This document shows positions 53,601 to 64,000 of a stretch of DNA of 64,000 nt, in pieces. This stretch comes from Bacillus sp. DTU_2020_1000418_1_SI_GHA_SEK_038 (GTDB taxonomy: Bacteria; Bacillota; Bacilli; Bacillales; Cytobacillaceae): contig NZ_CP135435.1 of the NCBI RefSeq assembly GCF_032341175.1, positions 2,914,001-2,978,000 on the forward strand, read 5' to 3'. Each line of letters begins with the position of its first letter. The stretch's first letter is position 1. The notes under the pieces are model-generated. The model did not search any database and was not told where the DNA came from. It was given only the letters and a program-made list of their open reading frames with translations. The position numbers and the translations under genes are program-made.

Positions 53601-54887
53601 TTATGAAGCTTTTTCTCTTTGTTTTTCATATATATCGATTTCTGCTTCATTGAGCATCCATTCAATATGAACACCATATCCGCTCGTTGGATCATTCACA
53701 AAAACATGTGTGACGGCCCCAATTACTTTATCATTTTGGATGATGGGGCTGCCGCTCATTCCTTGAACAATTCCTCCCGTTTTAGCTAAAAGCTTTGGAT
53801 CGGTAACTTTTATTACCATCCCTTTTGTCGCGGGGAACTTTTGTGGAATCGTGCTCACAATTTCAATATCAAATAAGTTTACCTCATCATTATCAACTAC
53901 AGTTAAAATTTTTGCAGGACCTTCTTTTACTTGATGAGATAATGCGATCGGCATCGGCTTATCTAAAATACCATTCCTAATATCCTGATTTAGCTCTCCG
54001 AAAATCCCAAAAGGACTATTTCTGACGATATTCCCGATAACTTCCTTATCCTCTGAAAAACGGGCAAGTTTTTCCCCAGGATTGCCATTACTTCCTTTCT
54101 CAATAGAGGTAACTGTAGAGCGGACGATTTGACCGTCATCAACAACAATCGGTTTTTTCGTATCCATATCGGAAATAACATGGCCTAAAGCTCCATATTT
54201 TCGTGTTTCCGGATGATAAAATGTCATTGTTCCGATTCCAGCAGCTGAGTCGCGAATATATAATCCAAGCTTGAAGGAACCCTCTCCTTTTTCTTTAAGG
54301 GGAGTTAATTCTGTTGAAAAATGATTATTTTCTCGATTTACAACAATCGTTAGCGGCTTGCCTGATTTCCCTGCTTCTTGGACAAAAGGAGCTACATCTG
54401 ACATTTTTTCAATTTTTTTGCCGTTAATTTTCGTGATGATATCTCCAACTTTAATTCCAGCTATTTCTCCAGGAGAAGACTTTCCATTTACTGTATTTAT
54501 TTGATGGTGGCCTACTACTAAGACGCCAACCGTATTAAGTTTAACACCTATAGACTGTCCACCTGGAATCACTTTAAAATCCTTTAGTACATTTACATCG
54601 ACCTTTTTGATTGGGAAACCTGCTAGTTCTAAAAACATTTCATTTTCCCCACGATTATTTGCTTTTAGGGAAACTGAATGATTGTCTTGGTTAAGTGCAA
54701 TACTTGAATCTGTAGACATAGTTGCCGTTACCATTTCTGCTTTAGCCAGCTGAATTTGCTGGCCCTCAAAAAGAGTGATTGAAGTTGGAATTTCTAAATA
54801 CTTTTGAATGGGTTTGGAAAATCCAATTGCAATTAATGAAACAAGGAGAATTCCACCAATTATTTTTCTTAAAGCTTCTGCTGTCAA
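53601..54887 (-). CDS. spoIVB: SpoIVB serine peptidase
   Basis: This 428-residue protein is secreted from the forespore and cleaves SpoIVFA, triggering sigma-K activation in the mother cell. It has an N-terminal membrane anchor (about residues 8-27), a PDZ domain (about 105-195) and an S55 peptidase domain. With TTG 54887 as start, the catalytic residues fall at H236 (GALGHVISD), D363 and S378 (GMSGSP), the same numbers I recall for B. subtilis. This supports that start over GTG 54896, which is too close to ribosome binding site GAGGAG. Confidence 0.95.
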   Translation of the reverse strand: MTAEALRKIIGGILLVSLIAIGFSKPIQKYLEIPTSITLFEGQQIQLAKAEMVTATMSTDSSIALNQDNHSVSLKANNRGENEMFLELAGFPIKKVDVNVLKDFKVIPGGQSIGVKLNTVGVLVVGHHQINTVNGKSSPGEIAGIKVGDIITKINGKKIEKMSDVAPFVQEAGKSGKPLTIVVNRENNHFSTELTPLKEKGEGSFKLGLYIRDSAAGIGTMTFYHPETRKYGALGHVISDMDTKKPIVVDDGQIVRSTVTSIEKGSNGNPGEKLARFSEDKEVIGNIVRNSPFGIFGELNQDIRNGILDKPMPIALSHQVKEGPAKILTVVDNDEVNLFDIEIVSTIPQKFPATKGMVIKVTDPKLLAKTGGIVQGMSGSPIIQNDKVIGAVTHVFVNDPTSGYGVHIEWMLNEAEIDIYEKQREKAS

Positions 54888-54983
54888 AACCTTCACTCTC
54901 CTCGCTTCTAATCCACAACGTCAAATGGCTACATCTATAATTTTGCCTGTATGGCGTGCATTTATAACTGATTTGGCGATAAA

Positions 54984-55011
54984 AAAAGCTATCCTGCTTT
55001 GGATAGCTTTT
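54984..55011 (-). terminator. Terminator of recN
   Basis: AAAAGCTATCC and GGATAGCTTTT form an 11-bp stem, with T7 following on the minus strand. It touches the recN stop codon. Confidence 0.85.
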
Positions 55012-56714
55012 CAATGTATTTTTTCTTCCTGCACCTTAATTTTTTTTGCAAGCTGAAGAAGCTCTTTTGCATGCTCTTTCGTTAAATCAGTAATTTCGAC
55101 CCCTGAAATCATCCGGCCAATTTCCTTGACTTTTTCTGCTTCATTTAGTGCCTTAACTGATGTTTTCGTCCGGCCATCTTTAATATTTTTTGCGATATAC
55201 AAATGTGTATCTGCCATTGCAGCTACTTGAGGTAAATGAGAGATACACAACACTTGCGAATTAATCGCAACATGGTGAATCTTTTCTGCAATAGCTTGGG
55301 CAACCCGGCCGCTTACTCCTGTATCCACCTCATCAAAAATAATAGAGGTAACTCCTTGGTGCTTTGAAAAAATACTTTTTAAGGCAAGCATAATTCTTGA
55401 TAATTCTCCCCCTGATGCAATTTTTGAGAGGGGTTTCAATGGTTCTCCTGGATTGGTTGATAGGTAAAATTCAACTTTATCCAATCCATTTTTTGTGAAA
55501 TTCTCCAAATCTGAATCAAATTTCACTTCAAATACAGTCTTGTCCATATAAAGCGCTTTTAATTCTTTATGTATTAATTTTATTAAAGTTTTAGCTGTGT
55601 TTTTTCTTAAAGTGGACAATTCTTCCGCTTCAACTGTAAGATCTTTTCGTAAGGAGGAAATTTCTTTTTCTAAATGGCTTATATGTGTTTCTTTATTTTG
55701 TAATGTTTCTATTTCTTCTTCGATTTTTGAAGCATACTCAAGAATCTCAACGATAGTCTTTCCATACTTTCGTTTTAATTGTTGTATCTCATTTAGTCTG
55801 TCCTCGATTTCAGCAAGTCTTCCAGGATCGTACTCTAGAAAATCAAGTTCATTCCGAAGGCTTCTCATTACATCCTCTAGCTGATAATAGCTGTTTGACA
55901 CAGCTTCAGCAAGCTCCTTATATGATGGATCAATTCCAGCGGCATCTTCAATATGCCCCATAACAAGTCCTATCCAATCCAGACCTCTTTGCTCCCCTTG
56001 AAGACCAGAGTAGCCTGCTTGTAAGGAATCGAATATCCGTTCGAAGTTACTAAGCTTTTTCCGCTCTTCATAAAGCTCCTCATCTTCATTTAGCTTTAAA
56101 TTTGCTTTTTGAATTTCATCATATTGAAACTGGATTAAATCTAGCCGATGGGCCATTTGCTGATCATTTTCACTTAATGTTTTTAAGTATTTTAATTTTT
56201 GCTCATACATTTGATAAACTCGCTCGTATTCGAAATGTGCAGAGCTAATCTTCTCACCGCCAAATTGGTCAAGAAGACTAATATGCTTTATTTCATCCAT
56301 CAATTCCTGGTGCTCATGCTGCCCATGAATATCAATCAATGTACTTCCAATTTCCCTTAAAATCGAAATTGTAACGAGTTTGCCATTGATTCTGCACACA
56401 CTTTTTCCTGACTTTGAAATATCTCTTCTAAGAACAATCATGCCATCTTCCAGTTCAATACCAAATTCGATCGCCCTTTTGTATATTGGGTGATTTGGAT
56501 CTTCCATTTGAAACAAACCTTCTATTTCGGCCTTATCCTCTCCATGCCTTACATATTCCGCAGATCCTCTTCCGCCTACAAGGAGATGAATCGCATCAAT
56601 AATGATCGACTTACCCGCACCCGTTTCACCGCTTAAAACAGTCAAGCCCTTATCTAATGAAATGGAAAGGGCTTCAATAATAGCAAAATTCCTAATTGAT
56701 AATTCAGTTAACAA
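55011..56714 (-). CDS. recN: DNA repair protein RecN
   Basis: This 567-residue SMC-like ATPase has Walker A GETGAGKSIIID near residue 30. Long coiled coils occupy the middle (about residues 150-390). Signature LASGGELSRIMLALK and Walker B IIFDEVDTGVSG lie near the C-terminus. It gathers and aligns DNA ends at double-strand breaks. Translation starts at TTG 56714 with ribosome binding site GGGGATGA. It is 18 bp after argR. Confidence 0.96.
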   Translation of the reverse strand: MLTELSIRNFAIIEALSISLDKGLTVLSGETGAGKSIIIDAIHLLVGGRGSAEYVRHGEDKAEIEGLFQMEDPNHPIYKRAIEFGIELEDGMIVLRRDISKSGKSVCRINGKLVTISILREIGSTLIDIHGQHEHQELMDEIKHISLLDQFGGEKISSAHFEYERVYQMYEQKLKYLKTLSENDQQMAHRLDLIQFQYDEIQKANLKLNEDEELYEERKKLSNFERIFDSLQAGYSGLQGEQRGLDWIGLVMGHIEDAAGIDPSYKELAEAVSNSYYQLEDVMRSLRNELDFLEYDPGRLAEIEDRLNEIQQLKRKYGKTIVEILEYASKIEEEIETLQNKETHISHLEKEISSLRKDLTVEAEELSTLRKNTAKTLIKLIHKELKALYMDKTVFEVKFDSDLENFTKNGLDKVEFYLSTNPGEPLKPLSKIASGGELSRIMLALKSIFSKHQGVTSIIFDEVDTGVSGRVAQAIAEKIHHVAINSQVLCISHLPQVAAMADTHLYIAKNIKDGRTKTSVKALNEAEKVKEIGRMISGVEITDLTKEHAKELLQLAKKIKVQEEKIH

Positions 56715-56732
56715 AAGAAATCATCCCCATTT

Positions 56733-57182
56733 TTAAAGCATTTCAAGAAAACGATTTGTAATTTCTTCAGATTGCTCTGGTGTTCTGCAGATAATTAGGC
56801 ACGTATCATCCCCGCAAATAGTACCAAGTATTTCTTCCCAATCTAAATTATCGATAAGCGCCCCAATAGCCATCGCATTTCCCGGAAGTGTTTTCATAAC
56901 GAGCAAATTTCCTGCTGAATCTATCCGGACAAAAGCATCCATTAGATTACGTCTTAATTTCTGTAAAGGATTAAACCGCTGATCTGCTGGAAGACTATAC
57001 TTATATCTGCCATCTTGCAGAGGAACTTTTACAAGATGAAGCTCTTTAATATCTCGTGACACCGTGGCTTGTGTTACATTGAATCCGGCATTCTTTAACT
57101 CATCGACAAGATCATCCTGTGTTTCAATATCATTATTTGCAATAATCTCCCGTATCTTAATATGACGTTGTCCCTTTGTCAT
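56733..57182 (-). CDS. argR: Arginine repressor ArgR/AhrC
   Basis: This 149-residue regulator has a winged-helix DNA-binding domain (1-75) with the S-R motif [12 protein letters not shown]. The C-terminal oligomerisation and arginine-binding domain contains GTICGDDT. With arginine it represses biosynthetic genes and activates catabolic ones. The order tlyA-argR-recN is conserved in Bacillus. Confidence 0.96.
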   Translation of the reverse strand: MTKGQRHIKIREIIANNDIETQDDLVDELKNAGFNVTQATVSRDIKELHLVKVPLQDGRYKYSLPADQRFNPLQKLRRNLMDAFVRIDSAGNLLVMKTLPGNAMAIGALIDNLDWEEILGTICGDDTCLIICRTPEQSEEITNRFLEML

Positions 57183-57356
57183 ATACTCACCCCAATTATA
57201 TAAAACGCTATGCGCCTGATTTTTTTATATCTCTTCCAAATGAATGTAAAAAAAGACTAAAATCTAATTATATGTTAGCTGATTTTCCCTATAAAGTACA
57301 ATTATTCTTTGTTTTTCTACAGATTATTTGCCATTAATATACACGCAGACATAAAT

Positions 57357-57398
57357 AAAATGAAGAGGAATAAGCAGCAGCTTAATCCTCTTCATTTT
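57357..57398 (-). terminator. Terminator at the tlyA stop
   Basis: AAAATGAAGAGGA and TCCTCTTCATTTT pair, with an inner TAAGC/GCTTA stem. The 5' arm includes the last tlyA codons and the stop. It separates the dxs-tlyA transcript from argR, at least partly. Confidence 0.75.
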
Positions 57399-58224
57399 GC
57401 TTCGTCTTAAGTTCAGTATGGGCTTCATTCACTACTGCTTTAGCTTCAAAATTCAAGTCATTTTCGCCGATTTCCTTTTCGCCTGTCCAATAAAGGTGGA
57501 GCAGAAATTCAATATTCCCATCACCTCCAGTTATAGGAGAAAACGATAGGTTTTTCACATCGAATCCTAGACTAAGGGCAAAGGAAATCATTGTTTCTAG
57601 AACCTGAACATGAACCTTTGCATCGCGTACAATGCCTTTTTTTCCAACCTGTTCACGTCCAGCTTCAAACTGCGGCTTAACGAGCGCAACTACATCACTG
57701 CCTGAAACTAAGAGAGTCTTTAATACAGGAAGAATAAGCTTTAAAGAGATGAATGAAACATCAATTGAAGCGAAGTTTGGCATCCCTTCTTGAAGATCGG
57801 CTGGTGTTACATAACGGAAGTTGGTCCGCTCCATGACAACAACACGCTCATCCTGCCTTAGCTTCCAGGCGAGCTGATTGTAGCCGACATCAAGGGCATA
57901 TGACATTTTTGCGCCATTTTGTAAAGCACAATCTGTAAATCCGCCCGTTGATGAACCAATATCAAGAAGGATTTTATCTTTTACTTCCAGGTCAAAAATT
58001 TTTAATGCTTTTTCAAGTTTTAGGCCGCCTCTGCTCACATAGGGCATGACTTTTCCCTTTACCCTTAACGGAATATCGCTGTTTACCTTTTCTCCGGGCT
58101 TATCGAGGCGTGTTTCATTACTAAATACAAGTCCAGCCATAATCGTTCGTTTCGCCTTTTCCCTCGTCTCTGCTAAACCTCTTTCAACTAATAAAATATC
58201 TAAGCGTTCTTTTTTTGCTTTCAT
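57382..58224 (-). CDS. tlyA: TlyA-family rRNA methyltransferase/S4 protein (YqxC)
   Basis: This 280-residue protein has an N-terminal S4 RNA-binding domain (about residues 5-65) and an FtsJ-type methyltransferase fold. The SAM motif is LLDIGSSTGGFTDCALQNGA, and DVSFISLKLILP follows. TlyA proteins 2'-O-methylate ribosomal RNA; the B. subtilis member is less well defined. The start lies 3 bp after dxs, giving tight coupling. Confidence 0.93.
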   Translation of the reverse strand: MKAKKERLDILLVERGLAETREKAKRTIMAGLVFSNETRLDKPGEKVNSDIPLRVKGKVMPYVSRGGLKLEKALKIFDLEVKDKILLDIGSSTGGFTDCALQNGAKMSYALDVGYNQLAWKLRQDERVVVMERTNFRYVTPADLQEGMPNFASIDVSFISLKLILPVLKTLLVSGSDVVALVKPQFEAGREQVGKKGIVRDAKVHVQVLETMISFALSLGFDVKNLSFSPITGGDGNIEFLLHLYWTGEKEIGENDLNFEAKAVVNEAHTELKTKQNEED

Positions 58225-58227
58225 TCC

Positions 58228-60120
58228 TTAAGCCCTTTTCTGTTTCTTTCTGGCAAGAATATTTATTCTTTCGACTACATCACTAGTAGTCATCCCGATT
58301 TCTTCTAATAGCTTATCAACACTGCCATGCTCGATAAAACGGTCTGGAATACCCATCCGGTCAATTTCTATATGATGAAAGCCGTTTTCATGGGCAAATT
58401 CAAGAACCGAACTGCCAAAACCGCCTTGAAGAATTGCCTCTTCGATCGTTAAAATCGGCATATCATCTTTAAATAATTCGAGAAGCATTTTCTCATCTAA
58501 TGGTTTAATAAATCTTGCATTAATTACTTTTATTGATTGGCCTTGTTTTTCTAATATCGCAGCTGCTTTCATTGCCATCGGAATTGTTGTTCCAAATGTG
58601 AGAATGGCAGCATCTGTACCATTCTTTAGCACTTCCCAAGTCCCAATAGGAATTTTTTTGAAGGTTGTGTCCATTGGTACACCCAAGCCATTTCCTCGTG
58701 GAAATCTCAAGGCTATTGGTCCATCATCATAGTTAACAGCAGTATAGACCATATGCTGGCCTTCATTTTCATCTCTTGGCATCATCAGGACAAGATTTGG
58801 CACATGTCTCAAAAAGGCAATATCAAAAACACCTTGATGTGTTTCTCCATCAGCACCAACTAAGCCAGCTCTGTCGATTCCGATAAAAACATTTAAATTC
58901 TGCCTGCAAATATCATGCACGACTTGATCATAGGCACGTTGAAGAAATGTTGAATAAATTGCTAGAAACGGCTTCATTTTCTGTGTTGCTAAGCCAGCTG
59001 CCACAGTTGCAGCATGCTGTTCTGCAATTCCAACATCATACATCCGTTCAGGGAATTCACTTGCAAAGCCCTCTAATTTTGAGCCTACCGGCATAGCTGG
59101 AGTAATGGCAACGATCCGGTCATCTTCTCTCGCTAATTTGCGAACCGTTTCACTTACAAGTGAACTCCATGCTGGTGGCGTATTAGCCGGTTTCACAAAA
59201 TCTCCTGTTTCAATTTTGTAAGGCCCCGTTCCATGCCATGTTCCAGTTGTATCGCGTTCAGCAGGGGAATAGCCCTTTCCTTTTTTTGTGATAACATGCA
59301 ACAGAACTGGTCCCTCAGTTTTCTTGGCATAGCTTAAATTTTCAAATAGGCTTTCAAAATTATGACCATCAACTGGTCCAAGATAGGTGAAGCCCATCTC
59401 CTCAAAAAACATCCCTGATACAAAAAGATATTTAAGGCTATCCTTTAATCTTTCAGCTGTTGAAGCAAGCTTGCCGCCTACTGCAGGGATTTTTTTCAGG
59501 AGAAGTTCGAGTTCATCCTTTGCCCACTGGTATTTCCCAGCTGTACGAAGTCTTCCTAGAACATTGTGCAGTGCCCCTACGTTTGGAGCAATGGACATTT
59601 CATTATCATTTAATATGACAATCATATTCTTTTTTTCGTGACCGATATGGTTCAATGCCTCTAAAGCCATACCGCCAGTTAATGCACCATCACCAATGAC
59701 TGGTATCACGTAGGATTTTTCCTTTTTCAAATCCCTAGCAATTGCCATTCCCATAGCAGCAGATAGTGAGGTTGAACTATGTCCCGTCTCCCATACGTCA
59801 TGTTCACTTTCAGACATTTTTGGAAAGCCGCATAGGCCCTTATATTGCCTCAATGTATCAAATTGATCGGCACGGCCAGTCAGGATTTTATGAACATATG
59901 ATTGGTGGCCAACGTCCCAAATAATTTTGTCCTTCGGGCTGTCAAAACATTTATGCAAAGCAACTGTTAATTCAACAACACCCAAATTTGGCCCAATATG
60001 GCCCCCAGTGTACGACAATTTTTCAATTAGAAATTGGCGTATATCCTGGCTTAATGCCTCTAATTCTTTATTTGATAGCCCTTTTAAAAAAGTTGGGTCT
60101 TTAATTTTCATTAGATCCAT
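58228..60120 (-). CDS. dxs: 1-deoxy-D-xylulose-5-phosphate synthase
   Basis: This 630-residue thiamine-dependent enzyme condenses pyruvate and glyceraldehyde-3-phosphate, the first step of the MEP isoprenoid route. Signatures are [17 protein letters not shown], the thiamine motif [18 protein letters not shown]...NDNEMSI, and the transketolase centre [18 protein letters not shown]. No strong ribosome binding site precedes ATG 60120, but MDLMKIKDP aligns with known Dxs N-termini. Confidence 0.96.
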   Translation of the reverse strand: MDLMKIKDPTFLKGLSNKELEALSQDIRQFLIEKLSYTGGHIGPNLGVVELTVALHKCFDSPKDKIIWDVGHQSYVHKILTGRADQFDTLRQYKGLCGFPKMSESEHDVWETGHSSTSLSAAMGMAIARDLKKEKSYVIPVIGDGALTGGMALEALNHIGHEKKNMIVILNDNEMSIAPNVGALHNVLGRLRTAGKYQWAKDELELLLKKIPAVGGKLASTAERLKDSLKYLFVSGMFFEEMGFTYLGPVDGHNFESLFENLSYAKKTEGPVLLHVITKKGKGYSPAERDTTGTWHGTGPYKIETGDFVKPANTPPAWSSLVSETVRKLAREDDRIVAITPAMPVGSKLEGFASEFPERMYDVGIAEQHAATVAAGLATQKMKPFLAIYSTFLQRAYDQVVHDICRQNLNVFIGIDRAGLVGADGETHQGVFDIAFLRHVPNLVLMMPRDENEGQHMVYTAVNYDDGPIALRFPRGNGLGVPMDTTFKKIPIGTWEVLKNGTDAAILTFGTTIPMAMKAAAILEKQGQSIKVINARFIKPLDEKMLLELFKDDMPILTIEEAILQGGFGSSVLEFAHENGFHHIEIDRMGIPDRFIEHGSVDKLLEEIGMTTSDVVERINILARKKQKRA

Positions 60121-60305
60121 TCAGAGGATCACTCGCTTTCATTTCTTAATCATGCACATATCTCTTTTGATGTTCATTAGCCTGTATCTCTTATGAAGTT
60201 ATCCCTATATACGGTTTATTATAACAGTATGAATGAATTCCTCAAGATAGTGTAGTAATTTGGCAATTTAGAGATAATGCCTTTTGTGTATTCAAAATAA
60301 ATTTT

Positions 60306-61199
60306 TTAATGGTTTCTTTTTTCGATTAGGTCTGTAATTTCCTCTAGAAGCTTTGTATTCAGGCCGGTTACTGCAAGCTTAAACTTTGCTTGCTGGATAT
60401 GGTGATGCAGGGCTTCTTTTGCACCGTTCAATGTAAGCAGTGAAGGATAGGTGCTTTTGTGGTTAGAAGCATCACTGCCAACAGGCTTGCCAATTACCTC
60501 TTCCGTCCCTTCTAAATCAAGGATGTCATCACGTATTTGAAATGCGATTCCAAGATGGTAAGCAAACTCACCAAGTGTTTTCATTGTTTCCTCGTCTGCT
60601 CCAGCAAGAATTGCTCCAGCCACAACACTGTATTGCAGAAGTTTACCCGTTTTATGAATATGAATATACTCTAATTCATTTAACGTTAGGACCTTATCCT
60701 CTCCACTTATATCAGCAACTTGTCCACCGACCATTCCTTCAGCTCCAGCTGCTTTTGACATTTCTTTAATAAGTTCAAGCTTCGTTTCCGCATTAGCAAA
60801 TTCTGAAGGAGTTTCAGTAATTAATTGGAAGCTGTATGTTAACAGGGCATCACCTGCCAAAATCGCATAAGCATCTCCAAATACTTTATGATTGGTTGGC
60901 TTTCCCCGTCTCAAATCATCATTATCCATACTCGGAAGATCATCATGAATGAGCGAATAAGTATGAATCATTTCTACTGCAGAAGCAGTTTGAAGACCTT
61001 TCCTTGTATCTTCCCCAAATGCTTCAAGCGTAGCTAATAACAGAAGCGGTCTAATTCGCTTTCCTCCGGCTTCTAATGAATACAGCATCGATTCTTTAAT
61101 AACGGAAGGAGCATTCAGCTTGCTGACACTTTCCCTTAACATATTTTCTAATAAGGCTTTTTGATTTTTTGCAAATAAAGAAAAGGATGGCTGCTGCAA
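60306..61199 (-). CDS. ispA: Farnesyl diphosphate synthase (IspA)
   Basis: This 297-residue prenyltransferase has both aspartate-rich motifs: DDLPSMDND, and RDDILD near residue 223. It builds farnesyl diphosphate from IPP and DMAPP for undecaprenyl and quinone synthesis. It starts 2 bp after xseB and lies 185 bp before dxs. Confidence 0.95.
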   Translation of the reverse strand: MQQPSFSLFAKNQKALLENMLRESVSKLNAPSVIKESMLYSLEAGGKRIRPLLLLATLEAFGEDTRKGLQTASAVEMIHTYSLIHDDLPSMDNDDLRRGKPTNHKVFGDAYAILAGDALLTYSFQLITETPSEFANAETKLELIKEMSKAAGAEGMVGGQVADISGEDKVLTLNELEYIHIHKTGKLLQYSVVAGAILAGADEETMKTLGEFAYHLGIAFQIRDDILDLEGTEEVIGKPVGSDASNHKSTYPSLLTLNGAKEALHHHIQQAKFKLAVTGLNTKLLEEITDLIEKRNH

Positions 61200-61201
61200 A
61201 A

Positions 61202-61435
61202 TTACTCCTCCTCGGTAATGACGAAATTTTCTTTCCGCCCATCCTCAGTCAAAATTTGAGTGAGCTGTGATTCTACATTTTTCAACTTATCATGACAAAG
61301 CTTGGATAGTTCCATACCTTGCTTATAAATATTGATGGCCTCTTCAAGAGGGACGTCCCCTTCTTCGAGCTTTTCTACAATCACTTCTAGTTTCTCCATA
61401 GCCTCTTCAAATGTTAGCTTTTGTTCTGAAGACAA
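61202..61435 (-). CDS. xseB: Exodeoxyribonuclease VII small subunit
   Basis: This 77-residue helical protein ([35 protein letters not shown] region) associates with XseA. The frame opens further upstream, but TTG 61435 has ribosome binding site GAGGAG about 10 bases away and starts the conserved part ([11 protein letters not shown]). It begins 5 bp after the xseA stop. Confidence 0.94.
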   Translation of the reverse strand: MSSEQKLTFEEAMEKLEVIVEKLEEGDVPLEEAINIYKQGMELSKLCHDKLKNVESQLTQILTEDGRKENFVITEEE

Positions 61436-61440
61436 CGAAA

Positions 61441-62781
61441 TCACTCCTCTATTTCCGTAACAAGGCAATTTATTATTCCATCTGGCACCTTTATTTTTAC
61501 TTGATCATTTTCCTTAATTTGTTTAACGGATTTAACTAAGTTTTCTTCCTTTGTATAAACAAGACTATAGCCTCTATCCATAATTTTCAATGGATTTAGT
61601 GCTTCTAACGTAGCAATTTTATGTGAAAAATCTTTCTCTTTAGCGGCTAAAATATTTAGTATGATTTTATTGAGCTGCTTTTGCATTTTTTCCTGTTGTT
61701 CTTTAGAAGCTAATAGCAGGTCGTTCAATGGCTTTCGCTGCATCCGTTTCTGTATTTTCTGCCATTCGTCAATTTTTTGATGGAATAGCTTTCTAGAACC
61801 TCTTTCTAGCTGCTCAGTTAATCTGTCTACCTGCTCGAGCTTTTGTTCGTACAATTTCTGCGGGTAACGGAAAGCATATGATTTTTGAATTCTAGATAGT
61901 CTTTCGCTTTTTAACGTCATTTGTTCCTTTAGTGCCCTTAGTAATCGCGACTCTCGATTTAGAATTCTTTCTGTCAGATCCTCAATATGGGGGACAGCCA
62001 TCTCAGCCGCACCTGTTGGTGTGGGAGCACGTAAATCAGCCACAAAATCAGCAATGGTAAAATCGGTTTCATGTCCAACAGCAGAAATGATGGGAATTTG
62101 CGAATGGAAAATGGCTTTTGCCACCTCTTCTTCATTAAAAGCCCAAAGCTCTTCAATCGAACCACCGCCACGCCCAATAATAAGCACATCTGCTTCATTT
62201 AATTCATTGGCTAATTGTATTTGCTTCACAATAGATGGTGCCGCCTGTAACCCTTGGACAAGTGCAGGGAATATTGTGATATTTACTACAGGATAACGCC
62301 TCTTAATCGTTGTTAATATATCACGGATTGCTGCTCCAGTTGGGGATGTTATAATACCGACTGTCTTTGGGAATTTAGGAATGGGTTTTTTATTTTGAGG
62401 TGAAAAAATTCCTTCCTTTTCAAGCCGTTCTTTTAACTGTTCAAAGGCTAAATATAAATCGCCAATTCCGTCAGGATGCATTTCTTTAATGTAGATTTGA
62501 TACTGGCCGCTTGGCTCATAAACGGTAAGATCACCTCTAATAAGAACCTTCATCCCATTTTCAGGCGAAAATTTCATTCCCCGATTATTGCTTGAAAACA
62601 TAACAGCAAGAACGCGGGCCTTTTCATCCTTTAACGTAAAATACATATGACCGCTGGAATGCTGTTTAAAATTCGAAATTTCACCCTTTACCAAGACGTC
62701 CTGCAAATGCGGGTCAGCATCAAATTTTCTCTTTATATATTTAGTAAGAGCATTCACTGTTAAATAGCGTTGGTCTTTCAT
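61441..62781 (-). CDS. xseA: Exodeoxyribonuclease VII large subunit
   Basis: This 446-residue nuclease has an N-terminal OB fold (about residues 5-100) and a catalytic core with [30 protein letters not shown] and [25 protein letters not shown] long C-terminal coiled coil follows. With XseB it degrades single-stranded DNA. ATG 62781 has ribosome binding site AAGGAG and is preferred to the frame start at 62838. A GC-rich hairpin element lies 29 bp upstream. Confidence 0.95.
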   Translation of the reverse strand: MKDQRYLTVNALTKYIKRKFDADPHLQDVLVKGEISNFKQHSSGHMYFTLKDEKARVLAVMFSSNNRGMKFSPENGMKVLIRGDLTVYEPSGQYQIYIKEMHPDGIGDLYLAFEQLKERLEKEGIFSPQNKKPIPKFPKTVGIITSPTGAAIRDILTTIKRRYPVVNITIFPALVQGLQAAPSIVKQIQLANELNEADVLIIGRGGGSIEELWAFNEEEVAKAIFHSQIPIISAVGHETDFTIADFVADLRAPTPTGAAEMAVPHIEDLTERILNRESRLLRALKEQMTLKSERLSRIQKSYAFRYPQKLYEQKLEQVDRLTEQLERGSRKLFHQKIDEWQKIQKRMQRKPLNDLLLASKEQQEKMQKQLNKIILNILAAKEKDFSHKIATLEALNPLKIMDRGYSLVYTKEENLVKSVKQIKENDQVKIKVPDGIINCLVTEIEE

Positions 62782-62809
62782 AATAATAATCTCCTTATAG
62801 AAATGCGCA

Positions 62810-62910
62810 AGCACCTTGGTCACCCCCGACAAGCACAAGACGGGCCTCCCGGAAAGGTGAGCTCTACCTTTTTGGGAGGGCCGGCTTGTGACCTCGAGGG
62901 GGTAGGTGCT
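62810..62910. repeat. GC-rich nested-hairpin element between folD and xseA
   Basis: In an AT-rich genome this 101-bp block is strikingly GC-rich and folds into nested stems: AGCACCT/AGGTGCT, ACCCCC/GGGGGT, CACAAG/CTTGTG, GGCCTCCC/GGGAGG-CC and AAAGGT/ACCTTT around a small loop. It resembles the dispersed intergenic elements with AGGTGCTGGAGCTAGAC-type ends that I recall from Bacillaceae genomes. It lies just upstream of the xseA ribosome binding site. No coding potential is visible. Confidence 0.7.
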
Positions 62911-63084
62911 GGAGCTAGACAGTTCTCAAATTTTGAAAAAAGTTTATTATCTTTAGTATACCAACAACAAAACTGCCCTTTCATTATAGATTTAGTTTCT
63001 TAAACCGTCACGTATAAAGCGTACAGTGTAAGAGGAACTAAAGCATCATTTGAAAAGGGCAGAAGCTAGACAATTTATTAATTT

Positions 63085-63948
63085 TTACTTTGCATTTTTT
63101 TGCTGAATGGACTTAGCCGCCTTTAATGTATTAAACATAAGCATTGTTATTGTCATTGGACCAACGCCGCCTGGTACAGGTGTAATATAGCTTGCTACTT
63201 CCTTCACTTCATCGAAGTCCACGTCTCCGCAAAGCTTACCTTCACTATTTCGGTTTATTCCAACATCGATAACGATAGCACCTTCCTTAACATGCTCCTT
63301 CGTTATGAAATTCACCTTACCAACAGCTGCCACAATAATATCTGCTTGTCTAGTAAATTTTTTCAAATCTGTTGTTTTAGAATGGCAATATGTAACCGTT
63401 GCATGCTTATTTAGGAATAACTGGCCTGCTGGTTTTCCTACAATATTACTGCGTCCTACGACAACCACATGCTTGCCTGAAATATCTACATTTATAAAAT
63501 CAAGCATTTCCATAACTCCATATGGGGTACATGGCAGAAACGCATCCTGTCCCGTCATCATTCTTCCAATATTAACGGGATGAAACCCATCTACATCTTT
63601 ATCCGGAGAAATGGTTTCAATTACTTTCACTTCATCAATATGATGAGGCAATGGCAATTGTACTAAAATCCCATGAATATTTGGGTCCTCATTAAGTTCT
63701 ATTACTTTCCCAAGAAGTTCTTCTTCACTTACCTCTTCAGGCAGCTCAATTAACTCCGAATGCATTCCAAGGTCCTTACAAGTTTTTTCTTTACTCGAGA
63801 CATATGTTCTTGATGCCTGGTTATTTCCGACTAAAATCACGGCAAGTCCCGGAATAATGCCTTCTTTTTTTAGTTTTTCTACCTCTTCAGCGATAAAGGT
63901 CTTTTTTTGTCTAGCTATTTCTTTTCCATCAATCAAATTCACAGTCAT
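63085..63948 (-). CDS. folD: Methylenetetrahydrofolate dehydrogenase/cyclohydrolase FolD
   Basis: This 287-residue bifunctional enzyme interconverts methylene-, methenyl- and formyl-tetrahydrofolate. Catalytic K57 lies in [11 protein letters not shown]. Further signatures are [24 protein letters not shown] and the cofactor loop [30 protein letters not shown] ends the protein. Ribosome binding site AGGGAGA precedes ATG 63948. The folD-xseA-xseB-ispA-dxs order matches B. subtilis. Confidence 0.96.
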   Translation of the reverse strand: MTVNLIDGKEIARQKKTFIAEEVEKLKKEGIIPGLAVILVGNNQASRTYVSSKEKTCKDLGMHSELIELPEEVSEEELLGKVIELNEDPNIHGILVQLPLPHHIDEVKVIETISPDKDVDGFHPVNIGRMMTGQDAFLPCTPYGVMEMLDFINVDISGKHVVVVGRSNIVGKPAGQLFLNKHATVTYCHSKTTDLKKFTRQADIIVAAVGKVNFITKEHVKEGAIVIDVGINRNSEGKLCGDVDFDEVKEVASYITPVPGGVGPMTITMLMFNTLKAAKSIQQKNAK

Positions 63949-64000
63949 GTTATCTTCTCCCTAAAAATTAATGAAAGGAACCTACTGACACATTAAAGCT

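Noticed and set aside
1..64000. tRNA or rRNA genes
   Set aside because: No cloverleaf-type or conserved rRNA sequence was noticed. The two tRNA-related signals are T-box leaders.

Overview
The window comes from the chromosome of a low-GC, endospore-forming Firmicute of the family Bacillaceae (Bacillus in the broad sense). Three observations support this: the AT-rich sequence with strong AGGAGG-type ribosome binding sites, the sporulation genes spo0A and spoIVB, and a gene order that follows the B. subtilis folD-to-yqjX segment in reverse orientation. The species cannot be named from the sequence alone. No rRNA, tRNA, CRISPR array or intact transposase was found.

Layout. (1) 0-7 kb: a CDGSH iron-sulfur protein, a possible 53-residue ORF, a divergent LysR/MFS pair, the Y-family polymerase operon polY2 (yqjW)-yqjX with two LexA boxes, a yqzH-like gene, and yqjP-yqjQ. 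(2) 7-14 kb: genes additional to the B. subtilis order: an LCP cell-wall enzyme, a 52-bp tandem repeat array, an SRAP-domain protein, an ABC ATPase and a 1245-residue secreted double nuclease. (3) 14-16.5 kb: proI behind a proline T-box, and namA (yqjM). (4) 16.5-22.1 kb: an apparent insertion bounded by two identical 222-bp copies of the namA 3' end. It holds a 2-hydroxyacid dehydrogenase and an ABC importer of the sulfonate/nitrate type, plus remnants of an Ldh_2-type dehydrogenase and of a TauE/SafE-like exporter. (5) 22.3-24 kb: an NSS-family transporter behind a second T-box that reads as phenylalanine-specific. (6) 24-35 kb: rnz, polY1, a CheW protein, a PepT-like peptidase, yqjD-yqjC, the tiny stressosome anchor Prli42, an L,D-transpeptidase, yqjA, the artPQM arginine-type importer and brxB. 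(7) 35-51 kb: meaB-mutB-mutA, then the bkd operon (ptb-bcd-buk-lpdV-bkdAA-bkdAB-bkdB) with its sigma-54 activator bkdR. (8) 51-64 kb: yqzF, a glycerophosphodiesterase, spo0A, spoIVB, recN, argR, tlyA, dxs, ispA, xseB, xseA and folD.

How the genes fit together. Bcd and the BKD complex turn valine, isoleucine and leucine into branched acyl-CoAs, and Ptb and Buk can convert these to acids plus ATP. Propionyl-CoA from valine and isoleucine can then enter the methylmalonyl-CoA route: YqjD carboxyltransferase, YqjC epimerase, MutAB mutase and the MeaB chaperone. All of these except a biotin carboxylase/carrier subunit are in the window. The right end couples DNA repair (recN, xseAB), isoprenoid precursors (dxs, ispA), arginine control (argR) and the entry to sporulation (spo0A, spoIVB).

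Most unusual observations: the island bounded by the namA duplication and its decayed sulfonate-type content; a phenylalanine T-box controlling an NSS transporter; a 48-bp remnant of two IS ends sitting in the loop of a transcription terminator with a GCAT target duplication; the 52-bp tandem array of nested hairpins; and the fused double-nuclease exoprotein.
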